Of a DNA stretch of 9,909 nt, positions 1 through 7,106 are shown piece after piece. Location: assembly GCA_003645805.1 (NCBI GenBank), contig QNCL01000027.1, positions 1 through 9,909 of the forward strand. Direction: 5' to 3'. Under the pieces are notes generated by a model. The model saw only the letters and a program-made list of their open reading frames with translations, had not been told where the DNA came from and searched no databases. How positions within the stretch are numbered: the stretch's first letter is position 1; each line of letters starts with the position of its first letter. The translations under genes were made by a program, and so were the position numbers. This DNA comes from Candidatus Omnitrophota bacterium. GTDB taxonomy: Bacteria > Omnitrophota > 4484-213.

Positions 1-1043
1 GCTCCCATTAATGTTGCTACTTCTAAAGAGTGCTGAAGAACATTCTGCCCATAACTACTGCGATACCTCAACTTGCCCAAAAGTTTTATCTCTTCCTTAT
101 GTAGTCCTTGAACCCCTGCTTCAAAGGCAGCCTCTTCTCCATACTTGTAAATAGTCTCCTCCATTTCCTGCTTTACCTTCGCTACCATCTCCTCTATACG
201 CGCAGGGTGAATCCTTCCATCAGCAGTTAACCTCTCTAAGGTAATGCGGGCTATCTCACGACGAATAGCATCAAATCCAGAAAGAACTACTGCTCCGGGG
301 GTATCATCTACTATCACATCTATTCCTGTAGCCATCTCCAAAGCCCGAATATTCCTGCCTTCCCGTCCAATTATCCTTCCTTTCATCTCATCGTTAGGAA
401 GATTGACTACAGAAACTGTAGCCTCTGCTACATATTCAGAAGCACACTTCTGCATCGCCAGGCTTATTATCTCCTTTGCTTTCTGCTCACTATTCCTTCT
501 AATCTCCTCCTCTGCCCTTTTAAGAAGCAGATTCTTTTCCTGCTCGATATCCTTCTGGACGCGCGTGAGGAGGATATTTCTTGCCTCCTCCTGAGTTAGA
601 TTAGAAATCTGATGCAATCTCTCCTTCTCTTCCTCTATCAACTCACTCAATTCTTTCTTCTTCTGATGAAGAGCCCTTTCCTGAAGAGCAAGTTGATTGC
701 TGCGCTGCTGGAGTTCTTGCTCTTTTCTCTCCCAGAGCTCCATCTTTCTCTCCAGGTTTATCTCTTTCTGATTCAGTCTCTTCTCTAAATTCAGGAGTTC
801 ATAACGCCTCTCTTTTGTCTCTCGTTCAAACTGTGCGCGCAGTTTATACATCCGTTCTTTTGCTTCCAACTTTACCTTCTGCTTTCCTGCTTCCACCTCT
901 CTCTGGGCTGCTTCCAGAATCTCCTTAGCGCGCTGTTCAGCGCTCTTGACCTTCCTTTCACTAATAAACTTCCTGCTCAGATAACCACAAAGAAAAAAAA
1001 CAATCGCATTTAACACTCCCATTAAAAAGATTATCTCACTCAT
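1..1043 (-). CDS. rny: Ribonuclease Y, N-terminal two thirds (cut by window edge)
   Basis: RNase Y is the membrane-anchored endoribonuclease that starts bulk mRNA decay in many bacteria. I translated 347 codons on the minus strand with no stop before the window edge. Residues 4-20 form one hydrophobic membrane anchor. Residues 28-200 are a long charged Lys/Glu/Arg/Gln-rich coiled coil. A KH RNA-binding domain follows, with the GRIIGREGRNIR loop at 222-233 and VDDTPG at 246-250. The frame then enters the HD domain (YGQNVLQHSLEVA, about 331-343), but the catalytic His-Asp pair lies outside the window. The family is usually about 520 residues, so roughly a third is missing only because of the edge. 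The start is well supported: AAGGAG lies six bases before ATG. The gene starts 44 nt after the cyclo-ligase stop, so it is probably the distal gene of the same transcript. Identification is firm from domain order and the KH signature. Confidence 0.95.
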   Translation of the reverse strand, partial: MSEIIFLMGVLNAIVFFLCGYLSRKFISERKVKSAEQRAKEILEAAQREVEAGKQKVKLEAKERMYKLRAQFERETKERRYELLNLEKRLNQKEINLERKMELWERKEQELQQRSNQLALQERALHQKKKELSELIEEEKERLHQISNLTQEEARNILLTRVQKDIEQEKNLLLKRAEEEIRRNSEQKAKEIISLAMQKCASEYVAEATVSVVNLPNDEMKGRIIGREGRNIRALEMATGIDVIVDDTPGAVVLSGFDAIRREIARITLERLTADGRIHPARIEEMVAKVKQEMEETIYKYGEEAAFEAGVQGLHKEEIKLLGKLRYRSSYGQNVLQHSLEVATLMG

Positions 1044-1087
1044 AGCAAACTCCTTATTAAAATAAACTCTGGCAAACTTTAGAAAGA

Positions 1088-1654
1088 TTAGTTTGTAATT
1101 ACCTTATCTACTCGCACATCATTCTCCTCTACGGGTAGCCTTTCTACAATCTGGAAGTCAAATCCTAATCCTAACTTAAAGGTCTGGAGAGTTCTTTTTA
1201 ATAAGCGATCATAATACCCCTTACCTCGTCCTAAGCGGTTGTTCAATAAATCAAAGGCTACTCCTGGGACAATGATTATCTCCAGTTCATTTGGATCTAT
1301 AGGAGTATTTGGCGAGCAAGGTTCATAGATACCATAAACACCCTTTCTCAACCCTTTCAGGCTCTGAATATAGGAAAGAAGAATCTCTCCCTTATGCAAA
1401 TAAGGCAAAGCAATCTTTTTTGAAAAGATAACCTCCTCCATCATCTCCCAAGTGTCTACTTCTTCCTCTTTGGAGGCATAAAAACCTACCTTTTCTGCCT
1501 TCTGAAATTGGAGAAGGGAAAAAACCTTCTCCTTTATCAGTTTGCTCTTCCTTGCTCTTTCCTGAGGAGATTGGCTTTGAAGTTTTTTTAAAATCTCCTC
1601 TCTGAGCCTCTGTTTCTCTGCCTTGCACTGTTTTGGTCGAAGACCCCTTTCCAT
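1088..1654 (-). CDS. 5-formyltetrahydrofolate cyclo-ligase
   Basis: This cytoplasmic enzyme uses ATP to convert 5-formyl-THF to 5,10-methenyl-THF, returning folate to the one-carbon pool (MTHFS; YgfA/Fau in E. coli). The signature IIVPGVAFD, then a short spacer, then LGRGKGYYDRLLK near residues 142-153 is diagnostic. The basic N-terminal KQRLREE segment fits the ATP-binding region. Length of 188 residues is normal. I chose ATG at 1654. A GTG at 1675 would add seven residues, and neither start has a good ribosome site. Either start lies inside the acyltransferase gene upstream, giving an overlap of 67 or 88 nt, so translation is probably coupled to that gene. rny follows after 44 nt. Having this gene downstream of a 6S RNA on the same strand echoes the ssrS-ygfA arrangement of proteobacteria, although seven genes intervene here. 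Function is secure; the exact start is not. Confidence 0.92.
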   Translation of the reverse strand: MERGLRPKQCKAEKQRLREEILKKLQSQSPQERARKSKLIKEKVFSLLQFQKAEKVGFYASKEEEVDTWEMMEEVIFSKKIALPYLHKGEILLSYIQSLKGLRKGVYGIYEPCSPNTPIDPNELEIIIVPGVAFDLLNNRLGRGKGYYDRLLKRTLQTFKLGLGFDFQIVERLPVEENDVRVDKVITN

Positions 1655-2532
1655 CTTTTGTGCACCCAACTCCACTGGTGAGGATACCTACGCACATAGG
1701 CTTCTACAATCTTGGTAAGTTTGCCCATTGTCTTCTCTATCCTCTCCTCCTCGTCCTTCCCTGCACATATCTTCACTTCTGGTTCTATCACTATCCTATG
1801 CCTATCTCTCTCTTTCAGGATAAAAACAGGAAGAATGGGGGCGCCTGTGCGCAGAGCAAATATTGCTGGACCTATCGGAGTAAGTGCGGGAGTGCCAAAG
1901 AAATCTACCTTTACTCCTCCTGCTCCTGCATGCTGATCAATAAGGATAAAGATGGCTTCGTTATTCCGCAAAACCTCCAAACACTTCTTTATGCTAATCT
2001 GCTTCGGATGAAGCATAATAGAGGAAATTCTTAACCTTTCTCGTATCCCCTGAAAAAATCTTTCTACTTTTCTATCGTGCATCTCGCGCATAAGTGTATT
2101 TATTCTATACCCCTCCTCCCTCAACTTGGCTATTATTAGAGGGAAATTGCCAAAATGTGCTCCTATCAAGATTACCCCCCTCTTTTGCAAAAAAGCCTTT
2201 TCTATATTCTCTTTCCCTTCTATTATTATCTTAATTCGGGAAGGGAAATAGAGAAATTGCAGAATCTCAACCCCTGCCCGACAGATCTCCCGGGCATTGA
2301 GACAAGCAATTTCTTTCAATTCCTCCTCTTTCTTCTCCTTACCAAAAGCCAATCTAAGGTTATCTAAAGCAATCTGGCGTTTTTTTCTTATCAGTAAATA
2401 AGCAAGTCTGCCTATTACATCAGCAAGACCAAAAGCCACTCTGGAAGGCAAGAAAGCAATTAAACAAGCAAATTTCAGGACTACGCGTGCTAAAAGATAG
2501 CGAATCCTTTTCTTTATAGAAAGGTGCATCAT
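1588..2532 (-). CDS. LpxL/HtrB-family lysophospholipid/lipid A acyltransferase
   Basis: This is a membrane-associated acyltransferase of the lipid A biosynthesis family, which adds secondary acyl chains to lipid A or related lipids at the inner membrane. Its 314 residues are typical in length. A hydrophobic, basic N-terminus (about 10-50) provides the membrane anchor. The active-site region ILIGAHFGNFPL lies at 122-132, IDQHAG at 198-203, VDFFG at 209-213, and TGAPILPVF at 229-237. The C-terminal HQWSWVHKRWK is also family-typical. One oddity stands out: the family motif is His-X4-Glu/Asp, but here His126 is followed by Pro131 at the acidic position. Either this is a divergent subfamily with an altered catalytic dyad or it acts on a different acceptor. 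Two adjacent Met codons (2532 and 2529) could start it, with no strong Shine-Dalgarno. It begins 14 nt after the membrane protein gene and overlaps the cyclo-ligase gene. The family call is strong; the substrate is unknown. Confidence 0.88.
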   Translation of the reverse strand: MMHLSIKKRIRYLLARVVLKFACLIAFLPSRVAFGLADVIGRLAYLLIRKKRQIALDNLRLAFGKEKKEEELKEIACLNAREICRAGVEILQFLYFPSRIKIIIEGKENIEKAFLQKRGVILIGAHFGNFPLIIAKLREEGYRINTLMREMHDRKVERFFQGIRERLRISSIMLHPKQISIKKCLEVLRNNEAIFILIDQHAGAGGVKVDFFGTPALTPIGPAIFALRTGAPILPVFILKERDRHRIVIEPEVKICAGKDEEERIEKTMGKLTKIVEAYVRRYPHQWSWVHKRWKGVFDQNSARQRNRGSERRF

Positions 2533-2546
2533 TAATTTACTTACTA

Positions 2547-3008
2547 TTAATTCCCTGTTGCCAATACTAACCCTTTGCTAAGTAGGGCAATAAGCAAACA
2601 ACCCAACAGATTACCCAAAGAGATAAGCAAAATCCCATCTCTGTGTCTTAGATTAAGCATATAGGCTAAGGGAATAGATAGATTTATGCCTCCAGTAAAA
2701 GGGATGGCTGGGGCTAAAGCCACTCCTGTTTTTCCTAAATGCTTGAACCATTTGAAGATTTTGCCTCCTTTGCTCCTTTCCTGCCTTCCAATAATAAACC
2801 TTCTTATCTTCGCAATAAATCCTCGGCGAAAGAAAACACTTCCATACAGAAAATAAACTATAGGCACAAAGATAAGGTCTAAAGCGAAAGAAAGAAAAAC
2901 CACAGGAAAGAAACCCATTCCTTGAGCAACCCCCCAGGGAATAGAAACCTTTCGTCCTCCTACCAACTGGGTGCCAATAAAACTGATAATCAAAGCAGTG
3001 CTGTTCAT
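2547..3008 (-). CDS. Putative small multidrug export family membrane protein (COG2426-like)
   Basis: This 153-residue integral membrane protein probably belongs to the Sm_multidrug_ex family (COG2426). Visible hydrophobic segments lie at about 2-17, 28-56 (possibly two segments), 93-116 and 126-149. A basic cytoplasmic loop separates them (KIRRFIIGRQERSKGG, about 67-82). The stretch GKTGVALAPAIPFTGGINLS around 92-111 matches the glycine/proline-rich core I associate with this family. The family name is historical: export of drugs is not well demonstrated and the real substrate is unknown. It lies 6 nt after the DUF3108 gene and 14 nt before the acyltransferase, so it is almost certainly co-transcribed with envelope genes. 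A GAGGA sequence 12 nt before ATG may serve as a weak ribosome site. The membrane nature is clear; the family assignment is from memory of the motif. Confidence 0.75.
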   Translation of the reverse strand: MNSTALIISFIGTQLVGGRKVSIPWGVAQGMGFFPVVFLSFALDLIFVPIVYFLYGSVFFRRGFIAKIRRFIIGRQERSKGGKIFKWFKHLGKTGVALAPAIPFTGGINLSIPLAYMLNLRHRDGILLISLGNLLGCLLIALLSKGLVLATGN

Positions 3009-3014
3009 TGGGCT

Positions 3015-3698
3015 TTATAGTTCCTCTGTCACTCCGGTTATTGTAAAAGAGGAGCGAGTAAAGAAGGAGTCTATCCTCTCTACTTTCAGAGGAAGCCTTC
3101 TCTTATCTGCACTAATCCAGAATCTTATCTTTGCTGGAGAACTTTCTATTCGATAAGCAAAAAATTTTCCTATAGGTGTACTAATCTCTTCCAATCTGGT
3201 AATCTCCAGTTTACACTTTCCTATCAGAGGAAAGTTTACTATCCACGACTTTCCTACACTTAACTCTTGGGTGCGGCAGTAATAGATGAGCAAAATTGGA
3301 TGGTGCATTTTATCCTTGGAAGTAATTACTCGTTTCTTTATGCCTTTGGAAGTCTGACGGAAGATAGATAGTTTCTTCTCTTTCTGGTCATATTCCTCTA
3401 ATATCTTGATTGAGTTTCCAAAAAGGCGAATATCTCTTCTCACCTCCACAGGATAATAGTGTCCATCTCCTTTTATCCTCTCTGTATCCTTAAAGTTTAA
3501 GGTATTGGTGGTAAAGACAATCTCATTGTTAAAGACCAACTTTGCCCTTCCTATATAGATTCCTTTCCATTTAATTCGATAAGAGATAGCCTCCCCTTTC
3601 CTGAAAGGCAACTTCTCAGATGCAGAGAAAGAAAAAAGAGGAGAAGTAAAGAAAAAGAGATAAAAGAAGATAAGAAGTTTGAAGATTTTTTTTCTCAT
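3015..3698 (-). CDS. DUF3108 family exported protein
   Basis: This is a 227-residue secreted or periplasmic protein of unknown function. It starts with a clear signal peptide: the basic MRKK, a hydrophobic stretch of about 18 residues, and a likely cleavage after SFSA near residue 26. The mature protein opens with LPFRKGEAISYRIKWKGIYIG, the opening pattern of DUF3108 (a beta-rich domain in which a GE-x-L/I-x-Y element precedes W-x-G-x-x-x-G). The rest alternates short beta-like strands with charged turns and ends in VERIDSFFTRSSFTITG, as expected for this fold. There is no lipobox cysteine at the signal cleavage site, so it is probably soluble in the periplasm. Its ATG overlaps the TGA of the upstream epimerase gene (ATGA), implying translational coupling. 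Neighbouring acyltransferase and membrane genes suggest an envelope-related role, which is inference only. Confidence 0.8.
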   Translation of the reverse strand: MRKKIFKLLIFFYLFFFTSPLFSFSASEKLPFRKGEAISYRIKWKGIYIGRAKLVFNNEIVFTTNTLNFKDTERIKGDGHYYPVEVRRDIRLFGNSIKILEEYDQKEKKLSIFRQTSKGIKKRVITSKDKMHHPILLIYYCRTQELSVGKSWIVNFPLIGKCKLEITRLEEISTPIGKFFAYRIESSPAKIRFWISADKRRLPLKVERIDSFFTRSSFTITGVTEEL

Positions 3699-4573
3699 TG
3701 CTTACCTATCATCTCCTTAAGACCCTCTTTTAAAGAATACTCTGGTCTCCAGCCTAAACTCTCTGCTTTTCGGTTATCCAAAACATCTGTGCTCTTCTTA
3801 TGCTCGAGCACCCTTACACTCAATCTTTCTCCGATAATCTGCTCTACCTCTTGCACCAGTTCCTTCAACAATATCCCTTTTCCGGAAGAGATGTTTACAA
3901 TCTGATTCTCCCAATCTCTCCCTTGAGCCAAGAGCAAAGCCTTCACCACATCCTTGACATATATAAAATCATAACAGGAATCCAAAGACTCATAGAACTT
4001 CACCTCTTCTTTTTCCTTGATAGCCTTAAATAGGTCATAGATGGGATTGCGTTTCATTCCCTGACCATAAATACGACTAAATCTGAGGATTACAAAAGGA
4101 GTGTCAAAATTTCTATGGTAGAGTTCACAATACTTCTCGGCGGTTAACTTAGAGATTGCATAAAACCCTCCACAAAATCCTGCTTCTTCTTCGCAGTGTG
4201 CTTTAGAGGAGGGAGGATAAACTGCTCCGCTGGAAGCATAGATGACTTTTATCCTGTTTCTCCGCGCTAACTCAAGAACATTAATTGTCCCCTCCACATT
4301 AACCTTAAAACTTCTCCGCACATCCCCCTTGCATAGACGCTCTGAAGAGACTGCGGAGAGATGATAGATGAGGGAGGTGTCCTTTAAGGCATCCTCAAGG
4401 CAATGAAAATCGGTAATGTCTCCTGAGACAAACTGAAAGCGAGAAGAGTTTAATTCCTTCTCTATTTCTCCTTTGCTTCGGGAGAATCCGATAACCTCCT
4501 CCCCTTTTTTAACCAACTCTTTGGCTAAATGATATCCTACAAAAGCACTTATTCCTGTAATTCCTATCTTCAT
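3695..4573 (-). CDS. NAD-dependent epimerase/dehydratase (extended SDR)
   Basis: This 292-residue cytoplasmic enzyme has an extended short-chain dehydrogenase fold, the family of UDP-sugar epimerases and dTDP-sugar dehydratases/reductases. The N-terminal nucleotide-binding motif is TGISAFVG at 6-13, followed by GDITD at 51-55 and HLSAV at 71-75. The catalytic residues are Ser in YASSGAVYP (112-120) and the YAISK pair Tyr138/Lys142. RFSRIYGQGMKRNPI fits the substrate-binding segment seen in sugar-nucleotide enzymes. The C-terminal half (about 225-285, NISSGKGILLKELVQ and GWRPEYSLKEGL) is also typical of nucleotide-sugar epimerases. One oddity: the second Gly of the usual TGxxGxxG is Ala10. The gene starts 50 nt after the deoxyhypusine-synthase-like gene and overlaps DUF3108 by 4 nt. 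Polysaccharide or lipid A sugar modification is plausible from context, but the substrate cannot be read from sequence. Confidence 0.88.
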   Translation of the reverse strand: MKIGITGISAFVGYHLAKELVKKGEEVIGFSRSKGEIEKELNSSRFQFVSGDITDFHCLEDALKDTSLIYHLSAVSSERLCKGDVRRSFKVNVEGTINVLELARRNRIKVIYASSGAVYPPSSKAHCEEEAGFCGGFYAISKLTAEKYCELYHRNFDTPFVILRFSRIYGQGMKRNPIYDLFKAIKEKEEVKFYESLDSCYDFIYVKDVVKALLLAQGRDWENQIVNISSGKGILLKELVQEVEQIIGERLSVRVLEHKKSTDVLDNRKAESLGWRPEYSLKEGLKEMIGKQ

Positions 4574-4623
4574 ATTTGAAATTTATTCTCCTTTACCTCC
4601 TCTCCGATGAAAAACTCAGGAAG

Positions 4624-5562
4624 TCAAACCTTCTCCAGTATTGCTCTTGCCAAGAGGGGAATCATTATCTCGTGGTGCCCAATAAAGAAATAGCCTTTGC
4701 CTCCACTTGCTGTAGGTCTCCTGACCACATTCTCCATAGGGCGATAATGAAGAAGCATATCCAGATTTGCGGTAGTAAATCTCTCTACCTTATATCCTAA
4801 ATTGCGAGCGATAGAGAGGGATTTAAGGAAGACTTCGGGCAATATTACTGCGGAACCGATATTCAAGAATACCCCTCCTTCTAACTGGGTTACTAACCCG
4901 GCAAAACGACGAAAATCAAGATGACTTGCTTCTCCTATTGCCTTTCCTGAACAGGAAGGATGCATATGAATTATATCTGTGCCAATTGCAATATGCACAG
5001 TCACAGGAATAGAGAGTTTATAGGCTTGAATTAGCAAACTATACTCTGCATAAGGAGGATCAAGTTCTGCTAACGCTTTTGCTACCGCTTCTCCCATCCC
5101 TTTTCCTTGAGCAACACCTTCTTGAATAGCCTTATTCAATATCTGCCCTGTCTCCTCTGCCATTCCAAACCTTCCATCTCGGATAGTAATCGCTACCTCC
5201 TCAGAGGTCTGACCAATTAGGGCTATCTCTGCATCGTGAATAATCCCTGCCCCCTGCAAAGCAATAGCAGAGATTAGTCCTTTTCTCATCAGATAAATAA
5301 TAATGGGGCTTAACCCACACTTAACCACGCTATCTCCCATCGCCCAGATAATCAACTTCCTCTCTCTATATGCCCTTACTATCTCCTCTACAAACTCGGA
5401 AAATTCCTTTCCTTTCAGGATTTTGGGAAAAGAATCTATAAATTGGCTAAACTTCTCATCTTTTAAGGAAACCCGCCCAAAGTTCTCTACTTTTACCTTA
5501 TTTTCTCTCTCTTTGATAGAGTAAGTTCTTAATTTGGATAAGTCTACAGGGTTAACCTCCAT
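4624..5562 (-). CDS. Deoxyhypusine-synthase-like conserved protein, function unknown
   Basis: This 312-residue soluble protein has no signal peptide. I recognise it as a conserved bacterial family resembling the deoxyhypusine synthase fold (Rossmann-like, NAD-binding). Highly patterned segments are MGDSVVKCGLSPIII (75-89), LQGAGIIHDAEIAL (102-115), FGMAEETG (132-139), IPVTVHIAIGTDIIHMHP (185-202), LNIGSAVILPEVFLK (233-247) and GGKGYFFIGHHEIM (287-300). In order they parallel the DHS segments for NAD/substrate binding. In true DHS a glycine-rich strand is followed by a Lys-His-His with the enzyme-intermediate lysine; here the equivalent place reads LPEV. Bacteria also generally lack eIF5A, so hypusine formation is not expected. 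A homospermidine-synthase-like or other polyamine-type activity is possible, but unproven. It begins 40 nt after rarA and precedes the epimerase by 50 nt, so it is probably co-transcribed. The gene is certainly real; the fold assignment is moderate and the activity is unknown. Confidence 0.7.
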   Translation of the reverse strand: MEVNPVDLSKLRTYSIKERENKVKVENFGRVSLKDEKFSQFIDSFPKILKGKEFSEFVEEIVRAYRERKLIIWAMGDSVVKCGLSPIIIYLMRKGLISAIALQGAGIIHDAEIALIGQTSEEVAITIRDGRFGMAEETGQILNKAIQEGVAQGKGMGEAVAKALAELDPPYAEYSLLIQAYKLSIPVTVHIAIGTDIIHMHPSCSGKAIGEASHLDFRRFAGLVTQLEGGVFLNIGSAVILPEVFLKSLSIARNLGYKVERFTTANLDMLLHYRPMENVVRRPTASGGKGYFFIGHHEIMIPLLARAILEKV

Positions 5563-5602
5563 ATCTCCTCCCTAACTCTTGCCTCTGCAGTTTGAAAGCA
5601 CA

Positions 5603-6919
5603 TTATCTCTGCATCCTGCTCTCTGAAGGATACAAAGATTCAAGTCTCTGTTTTATTACCTTCTCATAGCCTAAATCTGTGGGTTGATAATACCTTTTGT
5701 TTAAGGGAAGATACTCCTGTCGAACAAAATGTCCTGGATAATTGTGGCTATACTTATAACCTCCCCGTCCTAATCTCTCTGCTCCTTTATAACTGCTAAC
5801 TCTCAAATGCTTGGGCACCTGAGCAACCCTCGCTTTCTCTATATCCTGCACTGCTAATTCTATCCCTTTGTACACCGCATTGCTTTTAGGGGCAGTGGCG
5901 ATATACACCGCTGCCTGAGCCAAAGGAATCCTTGCTTCAGGTAAGCCGATAAACTCGGATATCTGCAAAGCAGCATTAGCCACTACCAGAGCATTGGGAT
6001 CAGCATTACCTACATCCTCAGCGGCACAGATAGCAATCCGCCGAGCGATAAATCGCACATCCTCGCCCGCACAGAGCATCTTCGCTAGCCAATAAAGGGT
6101 AGCATCTGGATCAGACCCGCGCATACTCTTTATAAAAGCAGAGATGGTATCATAGTGCCCATCCTCTGCTCTATCATAGATTACCACCTTCTTTTGTATT
6201 GACTCCTCCGCTACCTTTATATCATAACAGATCTTCCCTTCGGGGTTGAGGGGAGTAGTAATCACTCCTATCTCAAGAGCGTTAAGTGCACGCCGAGCAT
6301 CACCTTCACACACCTTTGCCAAAAACCTTATCGCTTTCTCTTCTACTACTAAATTAAGTTTCCCAAAACCCCTTTCTTTGTCATTGATAGCCCTCTCTAA
6401 AATAAGAGCAATCTCCTGCTCGGTTAAAGGCTTGAATTCAAAAATGGAAGAACGGGAAAGTAAAGGGGAGATTAAAGAAAAGAAGGGATTATGAATGGTC
6501 GCTCCAATTAGAATTAGATTTCTTTTCTCAATATCAGAGAGCAGAACATATTGCTGGTTCTTATTAAAATGATGTATCTCATCGATAAACAAAATGGTTC
6601 TCTTTCCCTCTATCTGCTTTCTCTGTTGAGCCTCCTGAATTACCTTTCTCAACTCCTCTACATTAGAAGAGATAGCATTTATTGACAGAAAATGGGCAGA
6701 AGTGGTAGAGGCAATAATCTGAGCCAGGGCTGTCTTTCCTGTTCCTGGAGGACCGTAGAAAATTAAAGAAGAAATCCTGTCTGCCTCTATTAACCTTCGA
6801 AGCAACTTCCCTTCTCCTAAAATATGCTCCTGTCCCACGAACTCACCCAGAGTCCGTGGCTGCATCCGCACTGCTAAAGGTAAATCCTCTCTTTCCTTTT
6901 TAAATAAACTATCCTCCAT
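5603..6919 (-). CDS. rarA: Replication-associated recombination protein A (AAA+ ATPase)
   Basis: RarA (MgsA, YcaJ, YrvN) is a cytoplasmic AAA+ ATPase related to clamp-loader subunits that acts at stalled replication forks and interacts with SSB. The 438 residues match the family length. Walker A is GPPGTGKT at 56-63, Walker B ILFIDEIH at 109-116, and the sensor-1 region LIGATIHNPFF at 137-147. The arginine-finger segment SPLLSR follows at 151-156. Beyond it come the helical lid (CEGDARRALNALE) and the C-terminal tetramerisation domain, with SMRGSDPDATLYWLAKML, FIARRIAICAAEDVGNADP and the closing YKYSHNYPGHFVRQEYLP, all family signatures. A small oddity is TIHNPFF in place of the common TTENPSF. 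Translation starts at ATG 6919. AAGGAG lies 13 nt upstream with a nearer AAGAAGAG, so the ribosome site is not ideal. No separate promoter is evident between the RNA gene and rarA, so it may be read through from the 6S RNA promoter. Confidence 0.96.
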   Translation of the reverse strand: MEDSLFKKEREDLPLAVRMQPRTLGEFVGQEHILGEGKLLRRLIEADRISSLIFYGPPGTGKTALAQIIASTTSAHFLSINAISSNVEELRKVIQEAQQRKQIEGKRTILFIDEIHHFNKNQQYVLLSDIEKRNLILIGATIHNPFFSLISPLLSRSSIFEFKPLTEQEIALILERAINDKERGFGKLNLVVEEKAIRFLAKVCEGDARRALNALEIGVITTPLNPEGKICYDIKVAEESIQKKVVIYDRAEDGHYDTISAFIKSMRGSDPDATLYWLAKMLCAGEDVRFIARRIAICAAEDVGNADPNALVVANAALQISEFIGLPEARIPLAQAAVYIATAPKSNAVYKGIELAVQDIEKARVAQVPKHLRVSSYKGAERLGRGGYKYSHNYPGHFVRQEYLPLNKRYYQPTDLGYEKVIKQRLESLYPSESRMQR

Positions 6920-6938
6920 CTCTTCTTATCCGCTCCTT

Positions 6939-6957
6939 AAAAAAATTCCCCACCCTG
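6939..6957 (-). terminator. U-tract end of the 6S-like RNA, possible terminator
   Basis: The 3' half of the closing stem (GGGTGGGGAAT) runs straight into seven T residues on the minus strand (6945-6939). This could act as an intrinsic terminator, either with the distant 5' strand or with a local alternative pairing of TTTCCTT with GGGGAA. Termination must be incomplete if rarA is to be expressed from this promoter. The U tract is clear; efficiency is inferred. Confidence 0.45.
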
Positions 6958-7099
6958 TCGTCCGGAAGGAAACTTTTGAAGCCCCTTGCCTAAGTGGGTG
7001 TCCTGTTAGGAATGACGCATCATCCCTAAACCCGGACTCCCTCACGGTGAGTGTTGGCTCAAAAATTCTCTCCGTGGGCACGAGCAAGGTAGGGAATCT
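6939..7099 (-). ncRNA. ssrS: Probable 6S RNA
   Basis: 6S RNA binds the housekeeping RNA polymerase holoenzyme by mimicking an open promoter and reduces transcription in stationary phase. The minus strand can fold into one long rod. ATTCCCTACCTTG (7097-7085) pairs with CAGGGTGGGGAAT (6957-6945) over 13 bp with two G-U pairs. Further pairing follows in TCGT/ACGA, CGGA/TCCG and TTTTTGAGCC with GGCTTCAAAA. A central unpaired region then carries a small CTC/GAG hairpin. An apical stem-loop comes last, GTTTAGGGATGA closed by a four-base loop and TCATTCCTAAC, nested inside GTCC/GGAC. This closing stem, bubble and apical stem plan is that of 6S RNA, and the length of about 160 nt fits. Its own extended -10 lies just upstream and seven U residues end it. 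The pheT, rarA, cyclo-ligase and rny neighbourhood agrees. The class call rests on structure and context, without a covariance search. Confidence 0.72.
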
Positions 7100-7106
7100 A
7101 TAAACA

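Noticed and set aside
244..594. Plus-strand open frame of 116 codons
   Set aside because: It lies wholly opposite the KH and coiled-coil region of rny, its composition is Ser/Ile-rich as expected for an antisense shadow, and no ribosome site precedes it.
1392..1697. Minus-strand frame of 101 codons overlapping the cyclo-ligase
   Set aside because: It is an alternative frame of the cyclo-ligase and acyltransferase genes, with low-complexity Lys/Gly/Ser content and no family motif.
1633..2034. Plus-strand frame of 133 codons with many Cys, Tyr and Leu
   Set aside because: It is antisense to the acyltransferase, which has clear family motifs along its whole length.
6954..6980. Plus strand carries GTCCGGAAGGAA, resembling the SRP (4.5S) RNA apical loop
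   Set aside because: The flanking bases do not form the asymmetric loop of SRP domain IV. The promoter and U tract belong to the opposite strand, whose fold and gene context fit 6S RNA better.
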